Shown one piece after another: positions 33,694-43,148 of a DNA stretch of 64,000 nt. Positions within the stretch are counted from its first letter, which is position 1, and every line of letters starts with the position of its first letter. The stretch is from the NCBI GenBank assembly GCA_014360645.1, contig JACIXD010000009.1, forward strand, positions 94,478 to 158,477, written 5' to 3'. A program made the translations under genes and the position numbers. Source of the stretch: Actinomycetota bacterium (GTDB lineage Bacteria; Actinomycetota; Geothermincolia; Geothermincolales; RBG-13-55-18). Below the pieces are notes generated by a model, which saw only the letters and a list, made by a program, of their open reading frames with translations, was not told the origin of the DNA and made no database searches.

Positions 33694-33801
33694 AGGGGGA
33701 GCTGCGCCGGCATATGCGCATGCGGTGACGGATTCGGACTTACGGCAGCAGAAAAGGAGTTCCTTTCGCCCCGCGGCCGCCGGAAAGCCGCGCCCCTCCC
33801 T

Positions 33802-34772
33802 TCAGCCCTCAGGGCCTCCGGGATCACCGCCGGGCTGTCCGCTCCCCGGAGGCCACTCCGCGGCGACCCTCTGGATAGAGGGTTCCACGGAGAACCTCGG
33901 CTCTCCCCCCTCGACCCAGGCCTTCAGTTCGTAGGAGGAACCCTCGTCCTCGAGCCGGTAAGCGGCGGTGCCGTCTGGCCGCGGGTAGACCTTCAATGCC
34001 AGGCCCGCGGAGAGGTCATTTTCCCCACGTACTGCATCACCGGCCCCAGGGGCAGCAAAGTCCCCTCCCGCGCGAACAGGGGCACGCGCTCGAGGGGGCA
34101 GGGGTTCCGTATCCATCTAGGTCCCCGCAGGCGCTCGCCCGTACAGAAGTCGTACCATCCTCCCTCGGGGATATAGATCCTGCGCTCGTCCTCCTCGGTT
34201 AGGTCGGAGGCGGCCACCAGGTTGCGCCCGAACAGGTACTGGTCTTCGATGGCGTACACGTTGGGATCGTCCGGGAACTCCAGCACCAGGTGCTGGATCA
34301 TGGGCCTTCCGCGGGCATAATTAGTCCACAACACTCCTTGCCGCAAGGGTTTCCAGCACCAGGCGCTGGAACATGGGCCTTCCGCGGGCAGCGAGGTGGC
34401 GGGCCTCGGAATAGATATAGGGGATGAGCCGGTAGCGCAGCTCCGGCAGACGCCGCACCACGTCCTGCGTCTCCGGCCGGTAGTTCCGGGGCTCCCGAAA
34501 GCGCGGCCCTCCTCCGTGGTAACGGATGTGCGATTTGAGGATACAGTGCTTGGTGAAACGGATATACAGCTTGTCGGTGGGGGCGCCGGTGAAGCCGCCG
34601 CGGTCCTGGGCCCAGAAGGTGAATCCGTACAGGCCGAGGCTCAGCCCTCCCCGCAGAGAGCATAGGGGTATGGATTGATGACGGAGGCCTCCAGCTCGAG
34701 GAGGGCGCGCAGCTTCCCCTGGTACCACCTCACCGCCTCCGGCATGGAGAGGTCGATGACATGCGCGGGATA
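33802..34772 (-). pseudogene. GH31-family alpha-glucosidase/alpha-xylosidase remnant
   Basis: Pieces of one GH31 enzyme appear in order but in different frames: HVIDLSMPEAVRWYQGKLR (34.7 kb), SLGLYGFTFWAQDRGGFTG and LRYRLIPYIYSEARHLAARG (34.4-34.6 kb), MIQHLVLEFPDDPNVYAIED with VPLFAREGTLLPLGPVMQYV (34.0-34.3 kb) and LSAGLALKVYPRPDGTAAYR (33.9 kb). The stretch holding the catalytic nucleophile (KxDFGE) is deleted. A single-base shift occurs at about 34020, and a 39-bp segment is duplicated at 34279-34317 and 34352-34390. The enzyme must be inactive. Confidence 0.85.
34279..34390 (-). repeat. 39-bp direct repeat inside the GH31 remnant
   Basis: Copies at 34279-34317 and 34352-34390 differ at two positions. 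Both encode the same conserved stretch (GRPM[IF]Q[HR]LVLE). The two copies diverge slightly, so they look like parts of two related genes brought together rather than a fresh slip. Confidence 0.75.
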
Positions 34773-34941
34773 TTAGACAAGAATGTTTCTCTGATATATG
34801 AGGTTGCCCTCCGCGCCCCTCTGCGCCATCAGCAAACGGGTCGCCGTTCCCGCACATCGTCCTCTACCTGACCCGTAGCCCATACGACGCCGGCCTTCCC
34901 GTGCCGGGGATCTTCCTCTCGCCACCGGCAGGGCCGGAAAC

Positions 34942-35751
34942 TCATCTGGGGCCGTGTTTTGCGCGGAATATACCTCTCTCCAGGTTGCCGAAGCCGTCGA
35001 AGCTCACCACCAGGGAGAGGAGAAGGGAAAAGGCGGCCGTCAGTGCCACGCATACGAAGATGGCGATGACGATGGCGATCTGGTAACGCACCGCCAGCAG
35101 AGGCGGCTCCCCGCTCAGTATCTGGCCCGTCATCATCCCGGGAAGAAATACCAGCCCCATGGTAGCCATGTTGGCCAGCGCGGGCTTGAGGGCCATGACT
35201 ATCCCCCTGCTCAGATGCTCGGAGAGCGCCTCGTAACGCGTCGCCCCCAGGGCCAGGCGGTACTGGTATCGTCTCTCGTCACGGCTCACGCCCCGGAAGA
35301 ACTCCCCCATTCCGATGATGACGCCGCCCAGGGAATTGCCGAGCAACATACCGGCGATGGCCACCGCGTACCTCGCCTCGAGGAGATCGTCCAGGCCGAT
35401 CACCAGCCCGTTGAAGTACATAAGAACCAGCGCGGCGGAGAAGAGGAAGGCCAGGAACACGATCCACAGGTAACCGCGGTATCTCAATCCCGTGCTTCCC
35501 ACCACAGAGAGCGCGGCGAACACCACCATCACCAGAAGCCATGCCGCGCTCAGGTAAGGATTGTCCCATTCGAACACGTAGATCAGGAAGAATCCCACCA
35601 GCAACAGCTGCACCGACATCCTGGCGACCGACCAGAGAAGGGTCATGCTCAGCCTGACCCGCAGGAGCATAAAGAGCGCAAGGGGCGCCAGCAGCATGAG
35701 AAAGGCCAGCCCCAGGGACAACCACGAAATGCTCCGCGCGCCCACGTTCAA
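34942..35751 (-). CDS. fetB: FetB-like ABC transporter permease (UPF0014 family)
   Basis: 269 residues, about seven hydrophobic segments. The family signature is present: VFLPGMMTGQILSGEPPL and AVRYQIAIVIAIF, with LLGNSLGGVIIGM in the middle. FetAB of E. coli exports iron and protects from peroxide stress. The gene overlaps the stop of the ATPase gene by four bases (translational coupling), so the two form one transporter. Confidence 0.9.
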   Translation of the reverse strand: MNVGARSISWLSLGLAFLMLLAPLALFMLLRVRLSMTLLWSVARMSVQLLLVGFFLIYVFEWDNPYLSAAWLLVMVVFAALSVVGSTGLRYRGYLWIVFLAFLFSAALVLMYFNGLVIGLDDLLEARYAVAIAGMLLGNSLGGVIIGMGEFFRGVSRDERRYQYRLALGATRYEALSEHLSRGIVMALKPALANMATMGLVFLPGMMTGQILSGEPPLLAVRYQIAIVIAIFVCVALTAAFSLLLSLVVSFDGFGNLERGIFRAKHGPR

Positions 35752-36377
35752 CCTCTCAGCTCCATCACCCTTATGCCCGCGGCGCGCAACCAGGTCTCGT
35801 CGTGGGATACCGCCAGGACCGTCGACGTTTTCAGGTTCGTGAACAGATCGACGATCCTCGATCTCATCCTGGGATCGACTGCGGAGGTGACCTCGTCCAG
35901 GAGAAAGACCTCCCTACCCAGAGACAGGGCCACGGCCAGGGCCAGCCTCTGCTTCTCGCCGCCGGACAAGTCGGCCATCACGGTGTCTATGATCTCCTGC
36001 CCCAGTTCCATCCACTCCATGTATCCGCGCAGCCTCTCCCAGCTCCCTACGATGCCCCGGTTCGCCTTGATGCCGAAGGTCCAGTCCAGGAAATCACGGA
36101 CCCTCCCGTCCGCCATATCCAGATCCTGGCTCACGTACGCCACTCGCCTCCGTACCTCCCATACGTTCCTGCGGTCGACCTCTCTCCCCTCGAACGAAAC
36201 CCTCCCGCTATCCGGCCGCGTGAAACCCAGGAGCATCTTGAGGATGGTGGATTTGCCCGTGCCGGACCTGCCGAAGATGAGCACTTTCTCGCCTTCCCGT
36301 ACCTCGAGGTTGAAGCCCTTGAACACCTTGCGGTCTCCGGCGGAGAACCCGACATCATGGTATGCTATCAAGGCCAT
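35748..36377 (-). CDS. fetA: FetA-like ABC transporter ATP-binding protein
   Basis: 209 residues. Walker A GRSGTGKSTIL, Q-loop YVSQDLDM, ABC signature LSGGEKQRLALA, Walker B VFLLDEVTSAVD and switch histidine VSHDE. Paired with the FetB-like permease downstream by a four-base overlap. ATG 36377 is preferred, with GGGAGG about 12 bases upstream; a TTG four codons earlier would sit on that site. A plausible promoter lies at 36480-36507. Confidence 0.92.
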   Translation of the reverse strand: MALIAYHDVGFSAGDRKVFKGFNLEVREGEKVLIFGRSGTGKSTILKMLLGFTRPDSGRVSFEGREVDRRNVWEVRRRVAYVSQDLDMADGRVRDFLDWTFGIKANRGIVGSWERLRGYMEWMELGQEIIDTVMADLSGGEKQRLALAVALSLGREVFLLDEVTSAVDPRMRSRIVDLFTNLKTSTVLAVSHDETWLRAAGIRVMELRG

Positions 36378-36479
36378 CCCTGCCTGCAACCTCCCGTGTC
36401 CGCATGCCTCGGCAGGCCTCTGGAAGAAACGCCTTTCCGCATCGAACAGCGCATCGCCCTGCGATATCGTATCCCGATA

Positions 36480-36507
36480 ATAATACGGCGGCTATCATCT
36501 CTGTCAC
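36480..36507 (-). promoter_or_regulatory. Probable promoter of fetAB
   Basis: Minus-strand GTGACA (36502-36507), 16-bp spacer, TATTAT (36480-36485), in an AT-rich patch; leader of about 95 bases to the ATPase start. Confidence 0.5.
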
Positions 36508-36848
36508 CACGAGTTTTTGGGACGGACAAGGCGGTGTGGCTGCAGCGGCGAGGCGGCGCGGTTTCAAGAGTCCCGGAGCATGCTCGATCCACCAGCACCA
36601 TCCCCCAGGACGGGGGACACTCTTCGCCCCGGGATAGTGTGCGCACCACGCCCTCCTTCCTCATGGCCTCGAAGACGTTTATGCCTTGGCCGGACAAGGA
36701 AGGCCGTGCGTCGGCGGGATCGTGGCACGGAGCTTCGGAGGCATAAAGCCCTCCCGCATCAACCTCCCGCAGAGCTCGGACGGAGGCGCGCCCATCCTCC
36801 CTTGTCCGCCAACCGTAAGACCGAGCCGCCGAAGCCCGGCCATACTCG
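36508..36848. other. Non-coding gap
   Basis: About 340 bp between two leftward genes. A minus-strand frame at about 36600-36697 (begins SGQGINVFEAMRKEG) has some coding look but matches nothing I know and lacks a ribosome binding site. Otherwise nothing seen. Confidence 0.3.
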
Positions 36849-38480
36849 CTATTCCTCCGCCAGGAAGGGGTAACGGTAGTCCGTGGGCGGGAGGAAGTTC
36901 TCCTTGATCACGCGCGTCGATACCCAGCGCTCCAGGTTGAGCCAGCTCCCCGCCTTGTCGTTGGTGCCCGAGGCGCGCGAGCCGCCGAAGGGCTGCTGGG
37001 CCACCACCGCCCCCGTGGGCTTGTCGTTGATGTAGAAGTTGCCCGCGGCATGGCGCAGCTTCTTGGTCGCCTGCACTATGGCGAAGCGGTCCTGGGCGAA
37101 GATGGCGCCGGTGAGGGCGTAAGGGCTGGTGGTGTTGCAGAGCTCCAGCGTCTCCTCGTACTGCTTCTCGGGATAGACGTAGACGGTGACCACGGGGCCG
37201 AAGATCTCCTCCACCATGAGCTTGGAGCGCGGATCCTTGGTCTGTACCACCGTGGGCTGGATGAAATACCCCTCCGAGTCGTCGTAGGTGCCGCCGCAGA
37301 GGATCTCCAGGTTGGGGTCCTGGCGAGCGAACTCGATGTAGCCCGCGATCTTGTCGAAGGCGTCCTTTGCGATCACCGCGTTCATGAAGTTGGAGAAGTC
37401 GCACACGTCCCCCACCTTGATGGTGGCGATCTCGTCCAGCAGGCGCTCCTTCACCCGGGGCCAGATGCTGTCGGGGATGTACACGCGGCTGGGTGCGGAG
37501 CACTTCTGGCCTTGGTACTCGAAGCCCCCGCGCACGACGGCCGCCACCAGCGCCTCGATGTCCGCGGAGGCGTGGGCGAAGATGAAGTCCTTGCCTCCCG
37601 TCTCCCCCACGATGCGCGGGTAGGAGAAGTATTTGCGGATGTCGGAACCTATGGTCAGCCAGATGGTGGAGAAGACGTAGGTGGAGCCGGTGAAGTGCAC
37701 GCCCCCCAGGTCCAGGTGGTTGAGCACGGGTGGGGCTACCGAGGGGCCGGGTCCGGGGATCATGTTGATGACGCCGTCGGGCATCCCCGCTTCCTCGAGT
37801 ATCTTCATGATGTAGTAGGCGGGAAGCACGGCGTCCGAGGACGGCTTCCAGACCACGGCGTTGCCCATGAGGGCGGGGGCCGTGGGCAGGTTGCCGCCGA
37901 TGGAGGTGAAGTTGAAGGGGGTGATGGCGAAGACGAACCCCTCCAGGGGGCGGTGCTCCATGTAGTTGAGCACGCCGTGGGTGGAGATGGGCTGGTCGTC
38001 GTAGATCTGGGTCATGAAGTAGGGGTTGAAGCGCCAGAAATCGATGAGCTCGCAGGCGGAGTCGATCTCCGCCTGGTGGCAGGACTTGCTCATGCACAGC
38101 ATGGTGGCGGCGTTGAGCACCTGGCGGTACTTGCCGGCTAGCAGCTCCGCCGCCTTGAGCAGCACGGTGGCGCGCGAGGACCAGTCGATCTCGCTCCAGG
38201 CCAGCTTGGCCTCGTTGGCGGCGTCGATGGCCATCTCCGCCTCCTTGACGCCGGCGCGGTGGTAGGTGCCGAGCATCTGCGAGAGGTTGTGGGGGCAGCG
38301 CATCTCCACCAGGTCTCCGGTGGTCACCTCCCGCCCCCCGATGATGCAGGGGACCTCCACCGGGTTGGCGAGCATCTCTTTCAGGGCGGCCTTCAGCTCG
38401 GCCCTCTCCCGGCTTCCCGGGGCATAACCCAGGACGGGCTCGTTCTCAGGCTTGCGGATGTGGAATATGCCGTTGAACAT
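36849..38480 (-). CDS. pruA: L-glutamate gamma-semialdehyde (1-pyrroline-5-carboxylate) dehydrogenase
   Basis: 543 residues, the length of the stand-alone mitochondrial-type P5C dehydrogenases. AITPFNFTSIGGNLPTAP, VGETGGKDF (general base Glu), GGFEYQGQKCSAPSRVY (catalytic Cys), EIFGPVVTVYVYP and QQPFGGSRASGTNDKAG are all present. It oxidises P5C/glutamate semialdehyde to glutamate with NAD+ in proline catabolism. No proline dehydrogenase gene is in the window; a sodium/solute symporter of the PutP superfamily is at 43.1 kb but not adjacent. Confidence 0.95.
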   Translation of the reverse strand: MFNGIFHIRKPENEPVLGYAPGSRERAELKAALKEMLANPVEVPCIIGGREVTTGDLVEMRCPHNLSQMLGTYHRAGVKEAEMAIDAANEAKLAWSEIDWSSRATVLLKAAELLAGKYRQVLNAATMLCMSKSCHQAEIDSACELIDFWRFNPYFMTQIYDDQPISTHGVLNYMEHRPLEGFVFAITPFNFTSIGGNLPTAPALMGNAVVWKPSSDAVLPAYYIMKILEEAGMPDGVINMIPGPGPSVAPPVLNHLDLGGVHFTGSTYVFSTIWLTIGSDIRKYFSYPRIVGETGGKDFIFAHASADIEALVAAVVRGGFEYQGQKCSAPSRVYIPDSIWPRVKERLLDEIATIKVGDVCDFSNFMNAVIAKDAFDKIAGYIEFARQDPNLEILCGGTYDDSEGYFIQPTVVQTKDPRSKLMVEEIFGPVVTVYVYPEKQYEETLELCNTTSPYALTGAIFAQDRFAIVQATKKLRHAAGNFYINDKPTGAVVAQQPFGGSRASGTNDKAGSWLNLERWVSTRVIKENFLPPTDYRYPFLAEE

Positions 38481-38646
38481 GGGTTTTCCTCCTTCTGTCC
38501 ACGCAGGGCTGGATATGAAGACACGCCGATATGATACATCAACGGTAGTCGCGGCGAAACCGTGCCCGCCGCTCAGGCCGAGCGACCGGTCCCTGCGGGC
38601 AAGGGCGAAACGGCCGGTGCTTGATGTCCCATGTCCGGGGCTGACC

Positions 38647-39378
38647 CTATAGGATTACCGCGCCCACGAGGATCATCACCGCGGTGAAGAGCAGCCTGAT
38701 GGTGCGGGATTCCATGCGTTCGCTCATGAAGCGCGACCCGACCTGCGAGCCGGCCAGGCTCGCAAGGCCGACCGTCAGGAGCACGGGCCACCCCACGGTC
38801 ATGTCGAAGGCGTGCACGGCGAAGGCGACCAGGCAGCCCGCCGCCACGATGACCGGCGCCGTCCCCGCCGCCTCCCGCGCGTCTATTCCCATGAGCACCA
38901 GCACGGCCATGGTGAAAGGCCCGCCGTCGCGGGCGATGAAGCCGATTATGAAACCTATCCCCAGACCCAGCAGGAGGGCGACGGTCAACTCCCTCCGCCG
39001 GGAGAGTTCTCCCCCCACCGCGTTCCGTCCGCGCAACACCATCAGCCCCACGGCGATGTTCACCACCGCGAAGGCGATCATCAGCGCAGTGGACGAGGCG
39101 GGCCGCGCGAGCGCCGCGCCCAGAGGACTCGCGGCGAGCACAGCAAGGGCGAAGGGCCATGCGGTGGAGATGCGCACCAGCCCCCGGCGCCAGTACAGAC
39201 CGCCGGCTGAGAAACAGGTCACGGCCGCGGCCAGGAGGCCGACGGGGATGGCGCCGTTCTTGAAATCCAGCCCCAGCCAGAAGAGAATGGGTACCAGTAT
39301 CTGGGAACCGCCCGCGCCCATCATGGAGAAGACGAAGGACACCGCCAGCGCCGCCAACGCGATGGTGAAGACCTGCAA
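38647..39378 (-). CDS. TauE/SafE-family membrane permease
   Basis: 243 residues, about eight hydrophobic segments arranged as two halves. MGAGGSQILVPILFWLG and the matching second-half GGPFTMAVLVLMGIDAREA are the family's repeated G-G-x-x-x-x-P motifs. Members export sulfite, sulfoacetate or other small organic anions. TTG start at 39378 with GGGGGTG upstream. A metallo-beta-lactamase alkylsulfatase-like gene lies 38 bp upstream on the same strand, so export of a sulfur-containing product is plausible. Confidence 0.85.
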   Translation of the reverse strand: MQVFTIALAALAVSFVFSMMGAGGSQILVPILFWLGLDFKNGAIPVGLLAAAVTCFSAGGLYWRRGLVRISTAWPFALAVLAASPLGAALARPASSTALMIAFAVVNIAVGLMVLRGRNAVGGELSRRRELTVALLLGLGIGFIIGFIARDGGPFTMAVLVLMGIDAREAAGTAPVIVAAGCLVAFAVHAFDMTVGWPVLLTVGLASLAGSQVGSRFMSERMESRTIRLLFTAVMILVGAVIL

Positions 39379-39416
39379 CGCCGCACCCCCTTGGATGTCC
39401 GCCGCCCGCGGACGGC

Positions 39417-40655
39417 CTATGCCTCACCACGTTCCTTTTCTATCTGCCGCACTCCGCCCAGGAATATGTTCCTGGCGATGAGGCTCTTCTCCTTTTCGGC
39501 CAGGGCCTGCAGCAGGCGGGCCTTGAGCTCCAGGGCCTCCCGGCGCGGCTCGGCGCCGGCATCGAGCACGAAATCCACGAGGTGGAGCGCGAGCTGGACC
39601 CGGTTTTCCTCCGCGAGCGTCCTCGCCCTTTTCAGCACCCTGCTCGACCCTTCCGCAAGGTCCAGCACCTGCTCCGCCACCTCCCGAGACGGGGCGGGGA
39701 AGAGATGCGAGGGGTTGCCGTCGTACCAGCCGTGGTACTGGCGCAGCAGCGCCTGCACCACGAAATAGGGGTGGCCGTAGATGGGAGCCAGGTAAGGGCT
39801 CCCGGCGAACTCCTCGGGCCACCGGAAGGAGCGGAGTATCTCCTCCTGCCACATGCCCCGGTTGAGCATGTCCACCACCTGTCGGTCGAGGTGCCTCAGG
39901 GCACGCGCCACCGTCCCCAGGGCCTCCGCTATCTCGCCCTCGCCCGCCAAGGCGGTCCCGTGCCCCGGCAGCATCAGCCGCGGTGAGAGGGCGGCCATCT
40001 CCTCCAAGGCCCGGGCCCACTCCAGGGCGTAGCGCTGCACCTTGAAGGGGTTTCCGACGTTGGGGCATGACCAAACCCAGAAATCGGAGGTGAACAGGGC
40101 CCTGCGTTCCGGTATCCACATCCACAGGTGGTCGTCGGTCTCCCCGCGCCCGTGGCGCAGCTCGAAGGTCAGGTCTCCCAGGCGGAGGGTCAGGCGGTCG
40201 CGGAACACATCGTCCGGGTAGATATAATCCCACGGGAAGGCGGGGATCCCCTCGGGGATGGCGAACTGGATGCGGTTGATGTGCTCGTGGTAGGGAAGCA
40301 TCCTGCGGTAGCGGTCGAAGCGCGCCGGCAGGTTCTCGTGGGCGACGATCACCGGCCTGGGGTGGCCCCGTTCTTCGGCGTCCTCCAGCAGGGCGCGGGT
40401 GCCGAAGGCGTGGTCGGCATGGCCGTGCCCGTAGATGATATAGCGCACCGGGGCCTCCGTGACGGAGCGCAACTCCCCCACGATGCGCTGGCCGTCTATG
40501 GGCAGGCCGGCGTCGAAGACCACCACACCTTCGCCGCTCTCCACCAGGCACACGTTGGCGAAGAGCTGGAGCATGCGCAGCCCCTCGCCGAAGTCCCTCA
40601 TCTCCCCCTGCGCGGAAAAGAGCCCCTGGCTTCCCAGGGAAGTGTCGCCATCCAT
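39417..40655 (-). CDS. Metallo-beta-lactamase-fold hydrolase with alkylsulfatase-like C-terminal domain
   Basis: 412 residues. Metal motif YGHGHADHAFG (HxHxDH), then LRHGRGETDDHLWMW, TSDFW and LPGHGTALAG with the later ligands, followed by a helical domain (YHGWYDGNPSHLFPAP, and later LKARLLQALAEKEK) that matches the dimerisation domain of SDS-hydrolase-type alkylsulfatases. No SCP2-like third domain is present. ATG 40655 has GGAGGTGAGGGC upstream. Probable alkyl sulfate ester or related hydrolase; the TauE/SafE-like permease downstream would fit sulfur export. Confidence 0.85.
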   Translation of the reverse strand: MDGDTSLGSQGLFSAQGEMRDFGEGLRMLQLFANVCLVESGEGVVVFDAGLPIDGQRIVGELRSVTEAPVRYIIYGHGHADHAFGTRALLEDAEERGHPRPVIVAHENLPARFDRYRRMLPYHEHINRIQFAIPEGIPAFPWDYIYPDDVFRDRLTLRLGDLTFELRHGRGETDDHLWMWIPERRALFTSDFWVWSCPNVGNPFKVQRYALEWARALEEMAALSPRLMLPGHGTALAGEGEIAEALGTVARALRHLDRQVVDMLNRGMWQEEILRSFRWPEEFAGSPYLAPIYGHPYFVVQALLRQYHGWYDGNPSHLFPAPSREVAEQVLDLAEGSSRVLKRARTLAEENRVQLALHLVDFVLDAGAEPRREALELKARLLQALAEKEKSLIARNIFLGGVRQIEKERGEA

Positions 40656-41164
40656 GCCCTCACCTCCGAGGTCGAAACGCGCGGCAGGCCCCTCGCCGTG
40701 CACGGGCCCACGCAGACATCACGCCGAAACAAGCCATCCGGATGTGTTGATTATAAGGAAATCCTGTACCGGGAAACAGCGTATCCGGGCTTCGCGTGCG
40801 CGGACAGGGGCGCCGCGGCTTTCATGTGGTATCCTGCCCGCCCGTACCGGTTCGGTGGCCCCGCAAGACGGCCGCACGGGCCGGTAGAGATGCGGTGGTC
40901 CGCGGCCGATAAGGACTTCCCGTTCCCGAAAACGGCGGACATGGCGCGGCACCAGCGCGGCATGCCCGCCCGATCGGTCGATCCGCGGAGACAGGGTCGG
41001 GGCGGAGCAGGCCGGCGGTGAAGTCGGGGGACATTTCCCCGGGACCCACGATACTCGCCGTGGACTGCGGGAATAATCAAGGCGGTGCCTTCGATGCGCG
41101 GAGGCCCGGAAGAAAGAGGGGGGTCGAGTAAAGCGGAGGCCCGTCGTCCAAGGAGGTGGTTACC
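40656..41164. other. Divergent intergenic region
   Basis: About 500 bp between the leftward hydrolase and the rightward membrane protein. A minus-strand TATAAT at 40750-40755 could be the -10 of the hydrolase gene, with only weak -35 candidates. No gene seen. Confidence 0.35.
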
Positions 41165-41806
41165 GTGAACGCGCTCAAGGGAAAACCGCGCATGGCGGCA
41201 CAGTCCATGCTCGTCTTAGCGGCCGCCGCTACCCTGACGGTGCCGCCCCTCGCGGTGGCTCTGTCGGGGACGGGCAGGGTGTCCTTCACCTGGACCACGC
41301 TGCGCCTGCTGGGGCTCTACGCCATCACGGTCCTCTTCCTGAACGTCATCACCGGCTCCCTGCGCCCACTCCTGGCGAAGGTCTTTAAGCCCGGGCTGCT
41401 CTTCCGGCTGCACAACAACACCGGCCTGGCCGGCTTTGCCATGGCCGTTGCCCACATGGTGCTGGTCATAACCTACGGCCTATGGCCCGGCTTCCAGAAA
41501 CTGGGGCCGGTGACGCTTTACGCCTTCACCGTCACCACCGTCGCCATACTGCTCAGGAGATACATGAAAAAGTGGTGGCGGACCGTCCACCGCCTCAATT
41601 ACGCCGTGTTCACGGTGGCGCTGGTGCATGCCTTCCAGGTAGGCACCGACCTCAAGGCCACCGCATTCCTGGACGTGGTACTCTACATATATGCCGGGCT
41701 GGCGGCGGTCGGCTTCCTTTACCGCGCCCAGCTCGAAATACGCAAGCGCATCCGGAGAAAGGCGCCGCATGAGGGTCCTGCTCATCAGCGAGAACCGGTG
41801 CCGTGA
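41165..41806 (+). CDS. Ferric-reductase-like heme membrane protein
   Basis: 213 residues with five or six membrane helices. Histidines on two helices (LHNNTGLAGFAMAVAHMV; VHRLNYAVFTVALVHAF) are placed as the heme b ligands of the ferric reductase/MsrQ-like superfamily. There is no flavin or NAD domain, so an unlinked partner must supply electrons. GTG 41165 is preferred, AGGAGG being eight bases upstream. The next gene starts inside its last 38 bases. Confidence 0.8.
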   Translation: MNALKGKPRMAAQSMLVLAAAATLTVPPLAVALSGTGRVSFTWTTLRLLGLYAITVLFLNVITGSLRPLLAKVFKPGLLFRLHNNTGLAGFAMAVAHMVLVITYGLWPGFQKLGPVTLYAFTVTTVAILLRRYMKKWWRTVHRLNYAVFTVALVHAFQVGTDLKATAFLDVVLYIYAGLAAVGFLYRAQLEIRKRIRRKAPHEGPAHQREPVP

Positions 41807-43067
41807 GAACCTGGTGCCCTTCCCGCTGGGGGTGGCCTGCATCGCCTCCGCGTCACGGCAGGCGGGACACGAGGTCTCCTGCCTGGACCTGATGTTCTCC
41901 CGGGACCCCGTGGAGGATACCATCGAGCGCGTGCGCTCCTTCCAGCCCGACTGCATCGGGCTGTCGGTGCGCAACATCGACAACCAGGACGCCCACCGGA
42001 GTGAATTCTACCTCCCGGGGGTCAAGGAGATAGCCGACGCCGCTGCCTCGGTGAGCGCGGCCCCCATCATCCTGGGCGGCGCGGGGTTCACCATCTTCCC
42101 CCTGGAGTGCCTGGAATACCTGGGCTTGGAGATGGGCATCGTGGGCGAGGGAGAGAGGTCCTTCACGGAGCTCCTCCGCCGCCTGGAGGCCGGCCTCCCC
42201 ATAGAGGACCTGCCCGGATTGGCCCTGCGCAGGGACGGGGTGGCGCGCGTCAACCCGCCGGGTCCCCACGCCTGGCCCGGGCTCTTCCCGCCCCCGGAAC
42301 GCGAGCTCCTCGAGGTGCGGCGTTACCGCTTCCAACCGGGAAGCGACCCGCCTTTCGTGGTCAACCTGCAATCCCGCCGCGGGTGCCATATGCGCTGTAT
42401 CTACTGCACCTCCCCCACCGTCGAAGGGCGCGCGGTACGCGTGCGCGATGCCGGCAGCGTCGCCGACGAGCTCCTCTCCCTTCAGGACGAACACGGCCTG
42501 GGGTTCGCGGCCTTCGTGGATTCGCTCTTCAACCATCCACGCGACTACACGCGCGAGCTCTGCGCCGAGATCGCTTCCCGAAGGCCCGCCATCAGGTGGT
42601 ACGCCAACCTCAACCCCCTCTACTGCGACCTCGATACCATGCGGCTGATGCGCGAGGCGGGATGCGTGGGCTTGAGCATCGGCAACGAGAGCGGCTCCGA
42701 GGATATCCTGGCCTCCCTGCGCAAAGGGTTCACGAAAAAGGAGGTGGTGTCCGCGGTTAGTGAGGCCAAGCGGCTCGGCTTCCGCGTCAACTGCTTCCTT
42801 CTGCTGGGCGGACCGGGCGAGAACGAGCGCACGATCAGGGAGAGCGTCGAGCTCATGCACGAGCTGGAGCCGGACATGCTCTCCGTGACCGTGGGGATAC
42901 GCATATATCCCGGGTGCGAGCTGCACGACATCGCCCTGCGCGAGGGAGTCGTCGAGCCCCGGCAGAACCTGCTCTTCCCCGCCTTCTACCTCTCCCCCGA
43001 CGTGGAGCCCTGGCTCTACGACTACATGAAGGAGGAGTGCGCCGCCCACGAGGGCTGGAGCCTCTGA
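41769..43067 (+). CDS. B12-binding-domain radical SAM protein
   Basis: 432 residues. An N-terminal Rossmann-like half resembles cobalamin-binding domains (PFPLGVACIASASRQAGHEV, ILGGAGFTIFP, GIVGEGERSF), but the D-x-H-x-x-G motif for base-off B12 is not evident. The radical SAM half has the cluster motif RGCHMRCIYC, a GLSIGNESGSEDIL segment and LLLGGPGENERTI. Members include methyltransferases and cyclases of unknown substrates. It starts 38 bases inside the upstream membrane-protein gene, implying coupling. Confidence 0.9.
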   Translation: MRVLLISENRCRENLVPFPLGVACIASASRQAGHEVSCLDLMFSRDPVEDTIERVRSFQPDCIGLSVRNIDNQDAHRSEFYLPGVKEIADAAASVSAAPIILGGAGFTIFPLECLEYLGLEMGIVGEGERSFTELLRRLEAGLPIEDLPGLALRRDGVARVNPPGPHAWPGLFPPPERELLEVRRYRFQPGSDPPFVVNLQSRRGCHMRCIYCTSPTVEGRAVRVRDAGSVADELLSLQDEHGLGFAAFVDSLFNHPRDYTRELCAEIASRRPAIRWYANLNPLYCDLDTMRLMREAGCVGLSIGNESGSEDILASLRKGFTKKEVVSAVSEAKRLGFRVNCFLLLGGPGENERTIRESVELMHELEPDMLSVTVGIRIYPGCELHDIALREGVVEPRQNLLFPAFYLSPDVEPWLYDYMKEECAAHEGWSL

Positions 43068-43148
43068 CCCCTCGAGACCGTTCGGTGAGCGTGTGTTATA
43101 ATCGGCCTGTCGCAGCACAGAGACGAAGCAGCAGACGAAGCAAGAGAC

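Noticed and set aside
36600..36697. Minus-strand fragment SGQGINVFEAMRKEG with nearby Cys-Pro
   Set aside because: Might be a remnant of an Fe-S protein, but too short and without similarity that I can name.
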